A stretch of 64,000 bases of DNA. Origin: CAILHX01 sp046155285. Lineage in GTDB: Bacteria > Pseudomonadota > Gammaproteobacteria > Burkholderiales > Methylophilaceae. This document shows positions 15,559 through 25,584 of the stretch, piece after piece. A program made the position numbers and the translations under genes. The notes beneath the pieces were generated by a model, which saw only the letters and a program-made list of their open reading frames with translations, was not told the origin of the DNA and searched no databases. How positions within the stretch are numbered: position 1 is the stretch's first letter; each line of letters opens with the position of its first letter. The DNA lies in contig JBJXEA010000001.1 in the NCBI GenBank assembly GCA_046155285.1, forward strand, positions 1-64,000, written 5' to 3'.

Positions 15559-16416
15559 TTAACACTCATGCATAGTGCGGTGCTTCAGTGCTGGCAAGCT
15601 TTGACGCAGGCTGGCCTGATACGCCGGATTGATGCCAGCCATCACCACACCTGAACCTTTGGGTAGCTTATCCAGTACAACACCCCATGGGTCAACAATC
15701 ATGCTGTGGCCGTGAGTTTCACGACCTGACAGATGATAGCCACCCTGTGCGGGAGCCAACACGTAGCATAGATTTTCGATGGCACGAGCGCGGACTAAAG
15801 TCTCCCAGTGCGCTTTGCCTGTGGTGTCAGTAAAGGCAGAAGGGATGATGAGCAAATCCACTTCGCCCATGGCGCGGTACATTTCAGGAAAGCGCAAATC
15901 GTAGCAAATAGAAAGGCCTATAACACCAAACGGCGTTTCCAACACCACGATGCCATCACCGGGTTCTATGGTGTCCTCTTCGCGGAAATGTTCGTTGCCT
16001 AAATCAAGCCCAAACAAATGAATCTTGTCATAACGCGCCGCCAACTTACCGCTGGGCTCAAACACTAAACAGGAATTACGCACCTTATTGGCGACACTGG
16101 CTTTTAAGGGAATAGTGCCGCCTATGAGCCAAATGCTGTGCTTCTTGGCCATGCGAGATAAAAACCTCTGAATCGGACCATCACCCTCTTGCTCTCGCGC
16201 TTTGATCTTGTCGGTGTCTTTCAAGCCCATAATGGCGAAGTATTCCGGCAGCGCCACCAATTTGGCACCTTGTCCCACGGCGATTTCAATGAGCCGCTCA
16301 GCCTCGAACAAGTTGGCGACCACCTGCGGCCCGGAGGCCATTTGGATACCGGCGACTTTAATCACCCCTGGAACAGAGGACTCGACTGGTTTTGTGTGTT
16401 TTGATTTTATAGGCAT
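15559..16416 (-). CDS. Carbon-nitrogen hydrolase, NIT1-like (probable deaminated glutathione amidase)
   Basis: A 285-residue nitrilase-superfamily amidase. The Glu-Lys-Cys triad is E58 (ALPEYF), K131 (YDKIHLFGLDL) and C171 (LSICYDLRFPEMYR). The spacing and the KIHLFGLD and CYDLRFPE signatures match the NIT1/NitFhit branch, known to hydrolyse deaminated glutathione as metabolite repair. The substrate here is inferred. About 17 residues precede the usual family start. It lies just downstream of yhdP on the same strand (53-nt gap), a neighbourhood seen in other betaproteobacteria, which suggests co-transcription. Confidence 0.85.
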   Translation of the reverse strand: MPIKSKHTKPVESSVPGVIKVAGIQMASGPQVVANLFEAERLIEIAVGQGAKLVALPEYFAIMGLKDTDKIKAREQEGDGPIQRFLSRMAKKHSIWLIGGTIPLKASVANKVRNSCLVFEPSGKLAARYDKIHLFGLDLGNEHFREEDTIEPGDGIVVLETPFGVIGLSICYDLRFPEMYRAMGEVDLLIIPSAFTDTTGKAHWETLVRARAIENLCYVLAPAQGGYHLSGRETHGHSMIVDPWGVVLDKLPKGSGVVMAGINPAYQASLRQSLPALKHRTMHEC

Positions 16417-16469
16417 AGCACTTATTCTCTAATGTTTTCCAACACTTAGCAATGGTAATAATTCACGAA

Positions 16470-19400
16470 CTAGCGCCCCAACGGATTGCTAGGCGGCGCA
16501 GTTTTTTTATCCGGCGCGTCCTTCACCTCACGCGGCTCATCCCAAGTACCAACGATGTCATATTCGTAGCTAATCAATTTGCTCAACGGATCTTTGAATA
16601 ATTTCTGCGCAATATAAGCCCCTGCCGCTACCGCAGGCCCTCCTGCCAAGGCCGCTAGAGAGAGGCTGTCGGAAATAGAAGGCTGGACTTTCACATGCAG
16701 ATTCTGCGTCTCTTTGGCCAAATCGGTCTCTCCACTGATATTCACCTTGGCGGCAGCGCCCTCCATCACAAAGTTATCGCTACGCATTACACCTTGGGCG
16801 ATTTTCACGTCACCGGAAATGTTGTCAAAGGCAAAACCAGAACTGAACACGTCTCTAAAATCCAGCGTCAAGCGCCGTGGCAAATTTTGCAAGCTCACGA
16901 TGCCCAGCAAACGCCCCACACCTGGTTGCAGCTTCAGAAACTGTCCCTTATCCACATTCAGAGAAAAATCACCGCTCAATGCCGCTGATGTGAATGCCTG
17001 CGGACTATCCGGCCACGCTAGGTTGCCTTTTAAGGTCGCAGTACTACCTTTCACCGTGCCGAGATAGCCAAATCGCTCCAAGGTTTTGCCTAGGTCAGTC
17101 ACGTCCATATCCAGCCGTAATCTGGTATTAGAATTACGCCGCCAGTTACTCCAAACACCTGACATATCAGCCACAAAATCAGGATTTTCTATACGTAGCG
17201 CTTCCAGATTCCAATTGCTGGCCTCGTGTACAGCACGCAATTCCAGCTTGCCTAGTTTTTTGCCCTTGGTTTCAAACTGATTCGCAGTCAGCGTAATAGA
17301 AGGATAATCACGCGGATTGGAAACCTCAACAACCGCATCAGGCTTTGTGGGAATGGTTTCAGGAATGATCAGCGAATCGAGTTTGGCAATCACATGGCCG
17401 TTGCCTTGCGGCAACCAAGTCACATCGCCATTGATTTCGCGGCTTTTAATGTTGGCTTTCCAAGCATCCCCCTCCGTTTTCGCATCCAACTGCACTTCGT
17501 TCCAGCGGCGCCCAAACGCATCCACTACGCCAACTTTTAGCTTAGCGCTGGTCATCGCAGGCATCGCACCTGAGGGCTTACTCTCTAGCACGTCTTGCCA
17601 CTGATCTACATCAAAACTGGGCAAAGTCCCGCCCACGACTAGGCCGCGAGCGAGTGCCGCCGGATGCGGCTCACCGCCGAATCGAATATCAGTGCGCTCA
17701 ACGCGCATCGCAACATCTTGCTGGCTACGCGCCAGCTTCATTGAGAACAGCTTATCGCCATAACTCACGGCGATGGTGTCTCCCTCCGCACCCGTTTTAC
17801 GCTCCAGATGCAACGGCGCTTTGGCTTCAACGGGCTTATCAAATGGCGCAGGCAGGCTGCTCGCCATGCCCACCATGTCAGGGAAATCAATAGAGAAATC
17901 GCTACGCTTGTTGTAGAGGGCAATCTTGCCCTGCCACTCCGCAGTACCGCTGAGATGATTCGCCAGCGGATGATTGATGACTTGACGCAAGCCCATATGA
18001 CTCAACCTGCCGCGTGCCAATAAATCTACGCGGCCACCCTGCCCGCTTGTCATATTAAACGCCACTGGGCCGCCCCACACCTGTGCTTGCACCGCCTTGG
18101 CCTTGATGGAACTCTCAGTAAAATTCAGTACGCCGTTGATACGCTGCAAGGTTGGCCATTCACCATCGCCATCCAAAGTGCCATTGGCAATAACATAGCT
18201 ACCGCTCACCTTGGTGACATCTACGTTATCCAGCGGAATGCTAAGCTTCACCGCCGCACGCCCTTGCCCCGCGCCCTTCATCCCTTCAGTAAAGCGGTGC
18301 GTCGCTTCTAGTATGGGACTTTGCGCTACGAATTGCAGGCCATCCTCCACGTTGCCCTGCAACTGCCCCTCAACGCTGAGCACAGGATGATCCACTTCCA
18401 AGGCATTGATACGTGCTGTAGCGTTACTAAGCTGAAGACCCAATAAACGACCTTGCATCTCAGACAGCAGCATCTTGTTCTCAAAAAACTTCATTTTGAG
18501 TTTCATGCCTTCCAGCTTGGGCCAAACGTTGGCGTAATCTATCAACGTATCGCTCAGATTAGCGGTGACGCTAAACTCGCCGGTCTTGCCTCCTATGTAG
18601 GGAAAGTCGTCCACATGGCCTTTGAGCTTGATTTTCACGTCGTCAGCACGCCCAGCAAGAATAGACGTGTCCAGCCAGTACAAAGTGTCTTTATTCAACA
18701 ACCGCGGGTAATACAAGGTGATGTATTTGAGATCAAAATTGCGCAGATCACCGCTCACGTCCAAATAGCCGCCTTTGATGCCATCGTCGCGGTAACTCAC
18801 ATCCACCATGCTCTTGAAATGTGGCGTCGCCAAGGCGAAATCGGCCACTTTGATGTCCATCCCTTCACCGTGACGCTTCCAACTAAGCTTTACACTCGCG
18901 CTATCAATCGCAAGCGGCTGTCGAAACAGCTTGAGCATTTGCAAACTGGTGCTGTGTGTATTTAGACTGACTTGACCCTGCTTTTCGTCGGCCTGCAATG
19001 TGCCCGCAAGCCCGGACAAGCCAGGAATATCATCCACCGGCTGCATACCCACATCGCTGAAATCAGACCGTATCGCATACTTCTCCAACTTGCCCTGACC
19101 GGTTTCCCAGCTGGCGTTCAGTTTGCTCAAATGCCCTTCCAGCGCCAAGGCCGCTAGCTTTTGCTTGGCTGCTTCGCTCAAATCAAAATAATCAGCCAAA
19201 ACAACGATAGGTAATAGCGGCAATGCATCCACCTTCAGCTCACCGCTGGTGGACGCGGCTTTCTGCTCAAACCGTGCGCTGCCGTTGCGTAGCGTGAGAC
19301 CTTGATCCGCGTCTAAAGACAGCTTGGTCGCGGCAAGTGCAAACCCCTGTTTGTTGCGCTGCCAATCCAGCCGACCAGAAAGTTGCTGCAAATGCAGCGG

Positions 19401-20282
19401 CAATTTTTCCGTGTGTGGCAGCGCCACCACATTGGCCAAGGCCACGTCAGCGGTCACGTGCTGAATGGCATTGTCAGAAAACTCGAGCCAAGCACGAAAA
19501 ACCCCAGCACCTTGCTGGAAGGCCTGCGGCAGATCCAGCCAAGTGCGCCAGGCAGAAATCTCAGTCCCCTCACTGGCGACATATACCATGCCGTGCCAAT
19601 GCTCGACTTGACTGACATCACCGCCATACACCTTGCCGCGCAGGTCTATGGGGTGAGAATCACCCACAGACGGCACTGCGGTCAGGCCAAAACGGTGATA
19701 ATCCAGCAAGCTTCTGGAGAATGGGCTTTCAATGACCAAATTCAGCTTTTCCAAAGACAGTGGCGGCGCCTGGCGCATGTCATCCTGCCAAACCACGGCG
19801 GCATCGCGCACCGCGATTTGTTGCTGGCGCAGCAACCAGTTGGGGAAATCAGGCTTAGCCGCCGCATTCATAGAAATGCCCGCGACATAAATCGTGCCGT
19901 CGGCCTCACGCCGCACGGTGAGCAGTGGCTCATGGATGACCAGATTGGACAAACGCGCCTCGCCCACCACCAGGCTCAGCCAGGAAAGTTCGGCTTCCAC
20001 GTGATCAAACTGCAAGGCGAGGCGGCCGGCGTGGTCGTAGATGTCTATTTTGTGTAAATCAAACTGTGGATTGAGACCGTTCCAGCCAGCATCGATGTCG
20101 CCCACTACCACCTTTTGGCCAATCAACTGGCTGACCTTATGCGCGATGGGTTCGCGGTAGTCTTTGGCGTGCGGCAACACGTAGTAACGCAGCCCCAGCA
20201 CCACCACAGTGACGACAATAATCACCGCCCACAGCAGATACGTGGTCGCGGCATAGAGCCAGATGAGGGATTTTTTTACCAT
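16470..20282 (-). CDS. yhdP: YhdP family AsmA-like envelope protein
   Basis: A 1270-residue protein with one N-terminal transmembrane helix (about 8-30), then a very long periplasmic part of repeating beta-groove pattern, with AsmA-like C-terminal segments (TLKGNLAWPDSPQAFTSAAL; SGDVKIAQGVMRSDNFVMEG) and a hydrophobic AALAGGPAVAAGAYIAQKLF near the end. E. coli YhdP, with TamB and YdbH, moves phospholipids between inner and outer membranes as a bridge-like protein; the same role is inferred here. It is divergent from yheS (117-nt gap) and followed by the nitrilase gene. Confidence 0.92.
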   Translation of the reverse strand: MVKKSLIWLYAATTYLLWAVIIVVTVVVLGLRYYVLPHAKDYREPIAHKVSQLIGQKVVVGDIDAGWNGLNPQFDLHKIDIYDHAGRLALQFDHVEAELSWLSLVVGEARLSNLVIHEPLLTVRREADGTIYVAGISMNAAAKPDFPNWLLRQQQIAVRDAAVVWQDDMRQAPPLSLEKLNLVIESPFSRSLLDYHRFGLTAVPSVGDSHPIDLRGKVYGGDVSQVEHWHGMVYVASEGTEISAWRTWLDLPQAFQQGAGVFRAWLEFSDNAIQHVTADVALANVVALPHTEKLPLHLQQLSGRLDWQRNKQGFALAATKLSLDADQGLTLRNGSARFEQKAASTSGELKVDALPLLPIVVLADYFDLSEAAKQKLAALALEGHLSKLNASWETGQGKLEKYAIRSDFSDVGMQPVDDIPGLSGLAGTLQADEKQGQVSLNTHSTSLQMLKLFRQPLAIDSASVKLSWKRHGEGMDIKVADFALATPHFKSMVDVSYRDDGIKGGYLDVSGDLRNFDLKYITLYYPRLLNKDTLYWLDTSILAGRADDVKIKLKGHVDDFPYIGGKTGEFSVTANLSDTLIDYANVWPKLEGMKLKMKFFENKMLLSEMQGRLLGLQLSNATARINALEVDHPVLSVEGQLQGNVEDGLQFVAQSPILEATHRFTEGMKGAGQGRAAVKLSIPLDNVDVTKVSGSYVIANGTLDGDGEWPTLQRINGVLNFTESSIKAKAVQAQVWGGPVAFNMTSGQGGRVDLLARGRLSHMGLRQVINHPLANHLSGTAEWQGKIALYNKRSDFSIDFPDMVGMASSLPAPFDKPVEAKAPLHLERKTGAEGDTIAVSYGDKLFSMKLARSQQDVAMRVERTDIRFGGEPHPAALARGLVVGGTLPSFDVDQWQDVLESKPSGAMPAMTSAKLKVGVVDAFGRRWNEVQLDAKTEGDAWKANIKSREINGDVTWLPQGNGHVIAKLDSLIIPETIPTKPDAVVEVSNPRDYPSITLTANQFETKGKKLGKLELRAVHEASNWNLEALRIENPDFVADMSGVWSNWRRNSNTRLRLDMDVTDLGKTLERFGYLGTVKGSTATLKGNLAWPDSPQAFTSAALSGDFSLNVDKGQFLKLQPGVGRLLGIVSLQNLPRRLTLDFRDVFSSGFAFDNISGDVKIAQGVMRSDNFVMEGAAAKVNISGETDLAKETQNLHVKVQPSISDSLSLAALAGGPAVAAGAYIAQKLFKDPLSKLISYEYDIVGTWDEPREVKDAPDKKTAPPSNPLGR

Positions 20283-20399
20283 TGTCTCTAAATGTTGAAG
20301 CGAGTCAGCACGGAGTATTTCATTGCGGCTAGCGTTTGGTCAATGCCAATCGCCCCAAAAGCCTTACAATAACGCCATTTTTGGCATCTCGATGACGCA

Positions 20400-22274
20400 A
20401 TGATTCAATTTCGCAACCTGCAATTTGGCCGTGGCAACAAAGTTTTAGTCCAAAGCGCCTCGCTGCAACTCCACCCGCAGCAAAAAGTCGGCCTCACCGG
20501 CGCTAACGGCACGGGCAAATCCAGCTTGTTTGCGCTGCTGCTGGGCGAGTTGCACGCCGAATCCGGCGATTGCGACATTCCCGCGGCTTGGGTCATCGCC
20601 CATGTGGCGCAAGAAACCCCAGCACTTGCAACCCCTGCGCTGGAGTTCGTGCTGGATGGCGATGCCGAATTGCGCAGCGTGGAAGCGGCAATTTTAGAGG
20701 CCGACGGTCATCACTTGGCCGAATTGCATACACGACTGAATGACATCGGTGGTTATTCAGCCCCCGCTCGCGCCGCCACGCTGCTGCACGGTTTGGGCTT
20801 TAGCGATGCGGACTTCATCCGTCCCGTTTCTGATTTTTCTGGTGGCTGGCGCGTGCGACTCAATCTGGCGCGGGCGCTGATGTGCCGCTCAGATTTGTTG
20901 CTGTTGGATGAACCCACCAACCATTTAGATCTGGACGCGGTGCTGTGGTTGGAAAGCTGGCTGCAAAGCTATCGCGGAACGCTACTGCTCATCTCCCACG
21001 ACCGCGATTTTCTTGATGCCGTGGCTGAACATATCCTGCACATCGAGCAGCAAACACTGACGCTTTATCGCGGCAATTATTCTGATTTCGAGCGCCAACG
21101 CGCAGAAAAACTCGCGCAGCAGCAATCGCTGTATGAACGCCAGCAGCGTCAAGTGGCACATCTGCACAAGTATATAGACCGTTTTCGTGTGCAAGCCACC
21201 AAAGCCCGCCAAGCGCAAAGCCGCATCAAAGCGCTGGAGCGCATGGAGCTGGTCTCCGCCGCGCACGTAGACAGCCCTTTCGATTTCAACTTCCGCGACA
21301 TTGATAATCCACCAGATCCATTACTAGTGCTCGATGACGGCGCAGCAGGCTACGGTGAAAATATCACTTTAAGTCAGTTAAAACTCACCCTGCGCCCCAA
21401 TGAGCGCGTAGGTTTGCTAGGCCGAAACGGCGCGGGAAAATCTACGCTCATCAAGCTGCTGGCGGGCGAACTCAAGCTCAAATCCGGCAAACAAGTAACG
21501 GGCAAAGAACTCAAAATCGGCTACTTCGCCCAGCACCAAGTAGAACAACTCCGCACCGATGAATCGCCGCTGCAACACATGCTACGACTCGCTCCCAACG
21601 TGCGCGAACAGGAACACCGCGATTACTTAGGCGGCTTCGATTTTCGCGGCGACATGACGGTCACTCCTTGCGGCGGATTTTCCGGCGGCGAGAAATCACG
21701 CCTAGCGCTAGCCTTGCTCATCTGGCACAAACCGAATTTGCTACTACTCGACGAACCCACCAACCACCTAGACTTGGAAATGCGCCACGCTTTAAGTATG
21801 GCGCTGCAACAATATGACGGCGGTGTGGTGCTGGTGTCGCATGACAGAGCCTTACTCCGCGCCACCTGCGACCGTTTTGTGCTGGTGGCGGATGGCGTAG
21901 CTGCGCCGTTTGATGGCGATTTGGAAGATTATCGAAACTGGCTGACAACACAAGTTAAAGCAGAGGAAAAATCAGCAGAAAAAGATACCGGTAAAAACGA
22001 CCGCGCCCTCAACAAAATAGAACGCCAAGCAAGGCAAGCAGAACGCCGTCCACTGCTAAAAGAGGCCGAGAAACTGGAACAAAACATGGCGCACTGGCAG
22101 AAGGAAAAAAGCGACTGCGAGTCACGTCTAGGCAACCCTGAAATTTACGCCGCCGCCGACAAAGCGCCGTTACAGGGGCTGCTCAAACGTCAGGCAGAAT
22201 TGGCGCAAATGATAGAACAAGCCGAAACGCGCTGGCTGGAAGTGCATGAAATGCTGGAAGCAATACCTGCCTAA
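20400..22274 (+). CDS. yheS: ABC-F ATPase, YheS-like
   Basis: A 624-residue soluble ABC-F protein with two ATPase halves: Walker A GANGTGKSS (34-42) and GRNGAGKST (from 341), signature motifs DFSGGWRVRL and GFSGGEKSRLAL, and Walker B LLLLDEPTNHLDLD twice. The tandem layout without membrane segments, a charged linker between halves (ERQRAEKLAQQQSLYERQ) and a C-terminal coiled coil define ABC-F translation factors acting in the ribosomal E site. Similarity through the N-terminus and linker is to E. coli YheS rather than Uup or EttA. The ribosome-binding site is poor. Confidence 0.93.
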   Translation: MIQFRNLQFGRGNKVLVQSASLQLHPQQKVGLTGANGTGKSSLFALLLGELHAESGDCDIPAAWVIAHVAQETPALATPALEFVLDGDAELRSVEAAILEADGHHLAELHTRLNDIGGYSAPARAATLLHGLGFSDADFIRPVSDFSGGWRVRLNLARALMCRSDLLLLDEPTNHLDLDAVLWLESWLQSYRGTLLLISHDRDFLDAVAEHILHIEQQTLTLYRGNYSDFERQRAEKLAQQQSLYERQQRQVAHLHKYIDRFRVQATKARQAQSRIKALERMELVSAAHVDSPFDFNFRDIDNPPDPLLVLDDGAAGYGENITLSQLKLTLRPNERVGLLGRNGAGKSTLIKLLAGELKLKSGKQVTGKELKIGYFAQHQVEQLRTDESPLQHMLRLAPNVREQEHRDYLGGFDFRGDMTVTPCGGFSGGEKSRLALALLIWHKPNLLLLDEPTNHLDLEMRHALSMALQQYDGGVVLVSHDRALLRATCDRFVLVADGVAAPFDGDLEDYRNWLTTQVKAEEKSAEKDTGKNDRALNKIERQARQAERRPLLKEAEKLEQNMAHWQKEKSDCESRLGNPEIYAAADKAPLQGLLKRQAELAQMIEQAETRWLEVHEMLEAIPA

Positions 22275-22477
22275 TGCACCAATTTTAGGCAAAATCATCT
22301 CTGCCACACCTCCATAAACCCACCCTTCACGCCTCTGCAACAAAACATTCACGCCATAGCCATTGTAATTTCATTGTCCATCCCCATCATTGGCACACCT
22401 TATGCTTAATTGACAACAAACCCAAAAGGTAGCGACTCGTTAATCATTCGGACTTTTTAACCTAAAGGAGCATTACC

Positions 22478-22876
22478 ATGAAACGTACTATTATTTATGC
22501 AATTTTATCTCTCACATTTGCAGCGAGTGCAATGGCCGACGACTCAGAAATAGCGAGCCTGAAAAGCCAAATTGCAGTGCGCGCTGCACTCAGCAAAGGT
22601 GGTTTGATCGTGGCAGTGACCGAGCGCGGTGAAGTTTCTACCGAAACCGCTTGGTTAGTAGCCAAGCAAGTGCAACGCAACGACAAATACACGCCTATGC
22701 TGCTGACGCTTTCTCCAGAAACCAGAGTGGAGACCTTGAAAACATTGAATCTTGATGCTTCGGCGCTGCCTGCTCTGATTTATTTCGATGCTAAAGGCAA
22801 AGAGATCAGCCGCGTGACGGAGATTTCACCAGCAACGCTGCCTTTGGAAAAGAAGACAACACTCTCTCTTAACTAA
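22478..22876 (+). CDS. Small exported protein of unknown function
   Basis: A 132-residue product with a strong ribosome-binding site (AAAGGAG) and a clear Sec signal peptide (MKRTIIYAILSLTFAASAMA, cleavage before DDS). The 112-residue mature part has predicted alternating helix and strand. Its centre (AALSKGGLIVAVTERGEVST) and end (ALPALIYFDAKGKEISRVT) loosely recall a thioredoxin-like fold, but there is no CxxC and indeed no cysteine. I do not recognise the family. It is a single-gene unit, ended by the strong terminator at 22899-22926. Confidence 0.7.
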   Translation: MKRTIIYAILSLTFAASAMADDSEIASLKSQIAVRAALSKGGLIVAVTERGEVSTETAWLVAKQVQRNDKYTPMLLTLSPETRVETLKTLNLDASALPALIYFDAKGKEISRVTEISPATLPLEKKTTLSLN

Positions 22877-22898
22877 TCAGCAGTAGCTTAAGCTGAAT

Positions 22899-22926
22899 AA
22901 AAAAGCGCGGGTAACCGCGCTTTTTT
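22899..22926. terminator. Bidirectional intrinsic terminator
   Basis: Perfect 12-bp stem AAAAAAGCGCGG/CCGCGCTTTTTT with a GTAA loop, giving a T-run on both strands. It lies between the convergent small exported-protein gene and the MFS gene and can serve both. Confidence 0.95.
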
Positions 22927-22937
22927 ACGCCTTGGAC

Positions 22938-24089
22938 TTATGTTTCATAACGCTCCAGCTTGAGCCAACGCCATAGCAGCAAAAACCCTAACAAAGCTGC
23001 CACTGACGACAGGCTAAAGTTGAACACCGCACCCATAGATTCCCATAAGCCGCCCGCTAATAAACCTCCCAGAGTGCCGCCCAAACCGTAAGAAACGCTG
23101 GTGTATAGCGCCTGTCCTCTGGCATGATGACTGCTTTGAAACACGCGGTTCATCACCGCCACCGATGCCGCGTGGAAAGCCCCAAAAGTGGCGGCGTGTA
23201 AGGTCTGTGCAAAGAACACTAACGCGGGAATGCCTACTCCCCAGCCTATCAACACAAAACGTAATGCCGCCAACAAAAAACTGACCAGCAAGATTTTACG
23301 TAAGCCAAAGCGCGCGGTGAGTTTGGGCATACCCAAAAACACCATAATCTCGCATATCACCCCCACCGCCCACAGCCAGCCCACGGCGCTTTTGCTGTAG
23401 CCCTGATCCACCAAATAGATAGAGTAAAAAGTGTAATAAGTACCGTGCGCGGTGGCCATAAGGAAACACGCCACCAGAAACGCCATGACTTCTTTGCGTT
23501 TGACGATTTCCCATACGCTGAATTTGGGCTGCGCCTGGAACACCGTGGGCGGCTCTGGCAACCAGCGCGAAGTGAGCAAGGTGCCTACTTTCAGCCCTAA
23601 TAACACCCACAGCAAAGATTTAATAGGCGCATAGTCAAACCAGTAACCCAACCCAATCACCGCGACAATAAAGCCGATAGAACCCCACAACCTGATCCGT
23701 CCATAGGCCGATTCATCTTCCCCCAGATGCTTCAAGGTGATGGCTTCTATCAAGGGCATAGGTGCACTCAGGAAGAAACTCATGAGCGCCATCACGCAAA
23801 ACAACCAACCAAAACCATTACCCGCAAATACGCCTAAATAGAACAGCAGACTTGCCGCTGCGGTGAACTGGATGATTCGGACGCGATGCCCGGTTTTATC
23901 GGCCAGCCAGCCCCAGAATGTGGGGACGAAAATACGCGCGACTTGGAATAAGGACATCAGCACACCGATCTGGAATGCCGAGAATTCGAGAGACTTGAGG
24001 TACAAGCTCCAGTACGGCATGAATGCACCCATAAAGGTGCAATAGACGAAATAGAAGGCGGAAAGCCGCCAGTAGGGTACCGCAGACAT
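22938..24089 (-). CDS. MFS transporter, phenylpropionate-permease (HcaT)-like
   Basis: A 383-residue carrier with about 12 membrane helices. The N-terminal part (YWRLSAFYFVYCTFMGAFMP, then FQIGVLMSLFQVARIFVP and WGWLADKTGHR) matches the MFS_1_like group, which includes E. coli HcaT. The substrate is unknown: HcaT-like proteins with no catabolic genes nearby are often misnamed as aromatic-acid importers. It lies 9 nt after aroC on the same strand, so it is probably co-transcribed with the chorismate gene, which may hint at an aromatic compound. Confidence 0.85.
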   Translation of the reverse strand: MSAVPYWRLSAFYFVYCTFMGAFMPYWSLYLKSLEFSAFQIGVLMSLFQVARIFVPTFWGWLADKTGHRVRIIQFTAAASLLFYLGVFAGNGFGWLFCVMALMSFFLSAPMPLIEAITLKHLGEDESAYGRIRLWGSIGFIVAVIGLGYWFDYAPIKSLLWVLLGLKVGTLLTSRWLPEPPTVFQAQPKFSVWEIVKRKEVMAFLVACFLMATAHGTYYTFYSIYLVDQGYSKSAVGWLWAVGVICEIMVFLGMPKLTARFGLRKILLVSFLLAALRFVLIGWGVGIPALVFFAQTLHAATFGAFHAASVAVMNRVFQSSHHARGQALYTSVSYGLGGTLGGLLAGGLWESMGAVFNFSLSSVAALLGFLLLWRWLKLERYET

Positions 24090-24098
24090 AAGGTGAAA

Positions 24099-25202
24099 CT
24101 ACTTTTTAACTTTGCCGGGGATTTTGGGCATAGACACCACCACATCGCCGCACTGGGCGCGGTGACGCAGTGCGTGATCCATCAACACCAGCGCCAACAT
24201 GGCTTCGGCGATAGGCGTCGCACGGATGCCCACACACGGGTCATGACGGCCATGCGTGTTGACGATGACCGCTTTGCCTTTGCTATCTACGGTGTTGCGA
24301 TCCAGACGGATGCTAGATGTAGGTTTCACCGCGATATGCGCAACGATGTCTTGGCCGGTGGAAATGCCACCCAACACGCCACCTGCGTTATTGCTGAGGA
24401 ATCCTGCGGGGGTCATTTCATCGCCATGTTCGGTACCTTTTTGCGCCACCGAGGCGAAGCCGGAGCCAATCTCTACGCCCTTCACCGCGTTGATGCTCAT
24501 CAGCGCATATGCCAATTCTGCATCCAACCTGTCGTACACCGGTTCGCCCCAACCTACGGGCACGTTCTCGGCCACCACACTGATTTTCGCACCCACCGAA
24601 TCGCCCGATTTTCTGAGCGCATCCATATAAGTTTCCAGCTCAGGCACCCTATCTGGATTGGCCGAAAAGAACGGGTTGTCGTTCACCGAATCCCAAGTTT
24701 TAAAGGGAATCACTACTTCGCCAAGCTGGCTCATATAGCCACGTATCAGCACGCCGAATTTCTCATTCAGCCACTTCTTGGCAATCGCTCCAGCAGCCAC
24801 GCGCACTGCGGTTTCTCGTGCTGATGAACGCCCGCCGCCGCGATAGTCGCGGAAGCCATATTTTTGCGTATAAACGTAGTCAGCATGACCAGGGCGGAAG
24901 GTCTCCACCAAGTTGCCGTAGTCTTTGCTTTTTTGGTCTTCGTTGCGGATTAAAAGTGCAATCGGCGTGCCGGTGGTCTTGCCCTCAAACACGCCGGACA
25001 GAATCTCTACCGAATCCGGCTCGCGCCGCTGTGTAACGTGGCGCGAAGTGCCAGGCTTGCGTCTATCCAGCTCAAGCTGAATATCCGCTTCGCACAAGGC
25101 CATGCCAGGCGGGCAACCATCTACCACGCAGCCTATCGCTGGGCCGTGGCTTTCGCCGAAAGAGGTGACGGTGAATAAAGTGCCTAAGGTATTGCCTGAC
25201 AT
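24099..25202 (-). CDS. aroC: Chorismate synthase
   Basis: Last step of the shikimate pathway (EPSP to chorismate), needing reduced FMN. 367 residues, full length. Family signatures are FGESHGPAIGCVVDGCPPG (15-33), GGGRSSARETAVRVAAGAIA and the conserved histidine-containing GRHDPCVGIRATPIAEAM near the end. It is followed at 9 nt by the MFS gene. Upstream is a 196-nt gap shared with the divergent small ORF at 25399. Confidence 0.97.
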   Translation of the reverse strand: MSGNTLGTLFTVTSFGESHGPAIGCVVDGCPPGMALCEADIQLELDRRKPGTSRHVTQRREPDSVEILSGVFEGKTTGTPIALLIRNEDQKSKDYGNLVETFRPGHADYVYTQKYGFRDYRGGGRSSARETAVRVAAGAIAKKWLNEKFGVLIRGYMSQLGEVVIPFKTWDSVNDNPFFSANPDRVPELETYMDALRKSGDSVGAKISVVAENVPVGWGEPVYDRLDAELAYALMSINAVKGVEIGSGFASVAQKGTEHGDEMTPAGFLSNNAGGVLGGISTGQDIVAHIAVKPTSSIRLDRNTVDSKGKAVIVNTHGRHDPCVGIRATPIAEAMLALVLMDHALRHRAQCGDVVVSMPKIPGKVKK

Positions 25203-25398
25203 GATCGAAAATTCTCTTGAATAAGCTGCGGCAATTTTAGCATAACCATACCCTGCATCTGGTCACAGTCTTGTCACACAGCAGGCAGATACTGCGCGTG
25301 TTGCATGTGGATTGAATCATTTCAATCAAGCCCACTCCAACCAATGCCGAATTACCGTTCGGCCGAATTTTAAGACTTCTCAAAAGGAAACCAGCATC

Positions 25399-25584
25399 AT
25401 GCAAACCGCTCATATAGCTCCAAAAACGCCGCCTGTTGACTATCTACCACAAGTTTTGCCTTATTCTTTACTAGCCTCAAACGACTCCAGCCAAGATTAC
25501 GTTGAAAATGCAGAATTCATCCGCACTGTTTTTGAACAAGCTTTGCTCGCCAAAAACATCTCCGTTTTTTGCGATTGCGTTTAG
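25399..25584 (+). CDS. Small hypothetical protein (61 residues)
   Basis: An open frame from ATG 25399 with AAAGGA about 11 nt upstream, preferred over an in-frame start at 25312 that lacks a ribosome-binding site. The product has a Pro-rich start (APKTPPVDYLPQVLPYSLL), an acidic centre and a C-terminal CDCV. No membrane segment or signal is seen, and I do not recognise it. Its stop overlaps the 3' end of the convergent amidotransferase gene by 4 nt. The start-site signal supports translation; nothing else does. Confidence 0.45.
   Translation: MQTAHIAPKTPPVDYLPQVLPYSLLASNDSSQDYVENAEFIRTVFEQALLAKNISVFCDCV

Noticed and set aside
18453..20057. Several 90-224 codon plus-strand frames within 18.4-20.1 kb
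   Set aside because: Shadows of the 1270-residue yhdP on the opposite strand.
22938..24089. Naming the MFS protein hcaT
   Set aside because: Only family-level similarity; no phenylpropionate catabolic genes nearby.
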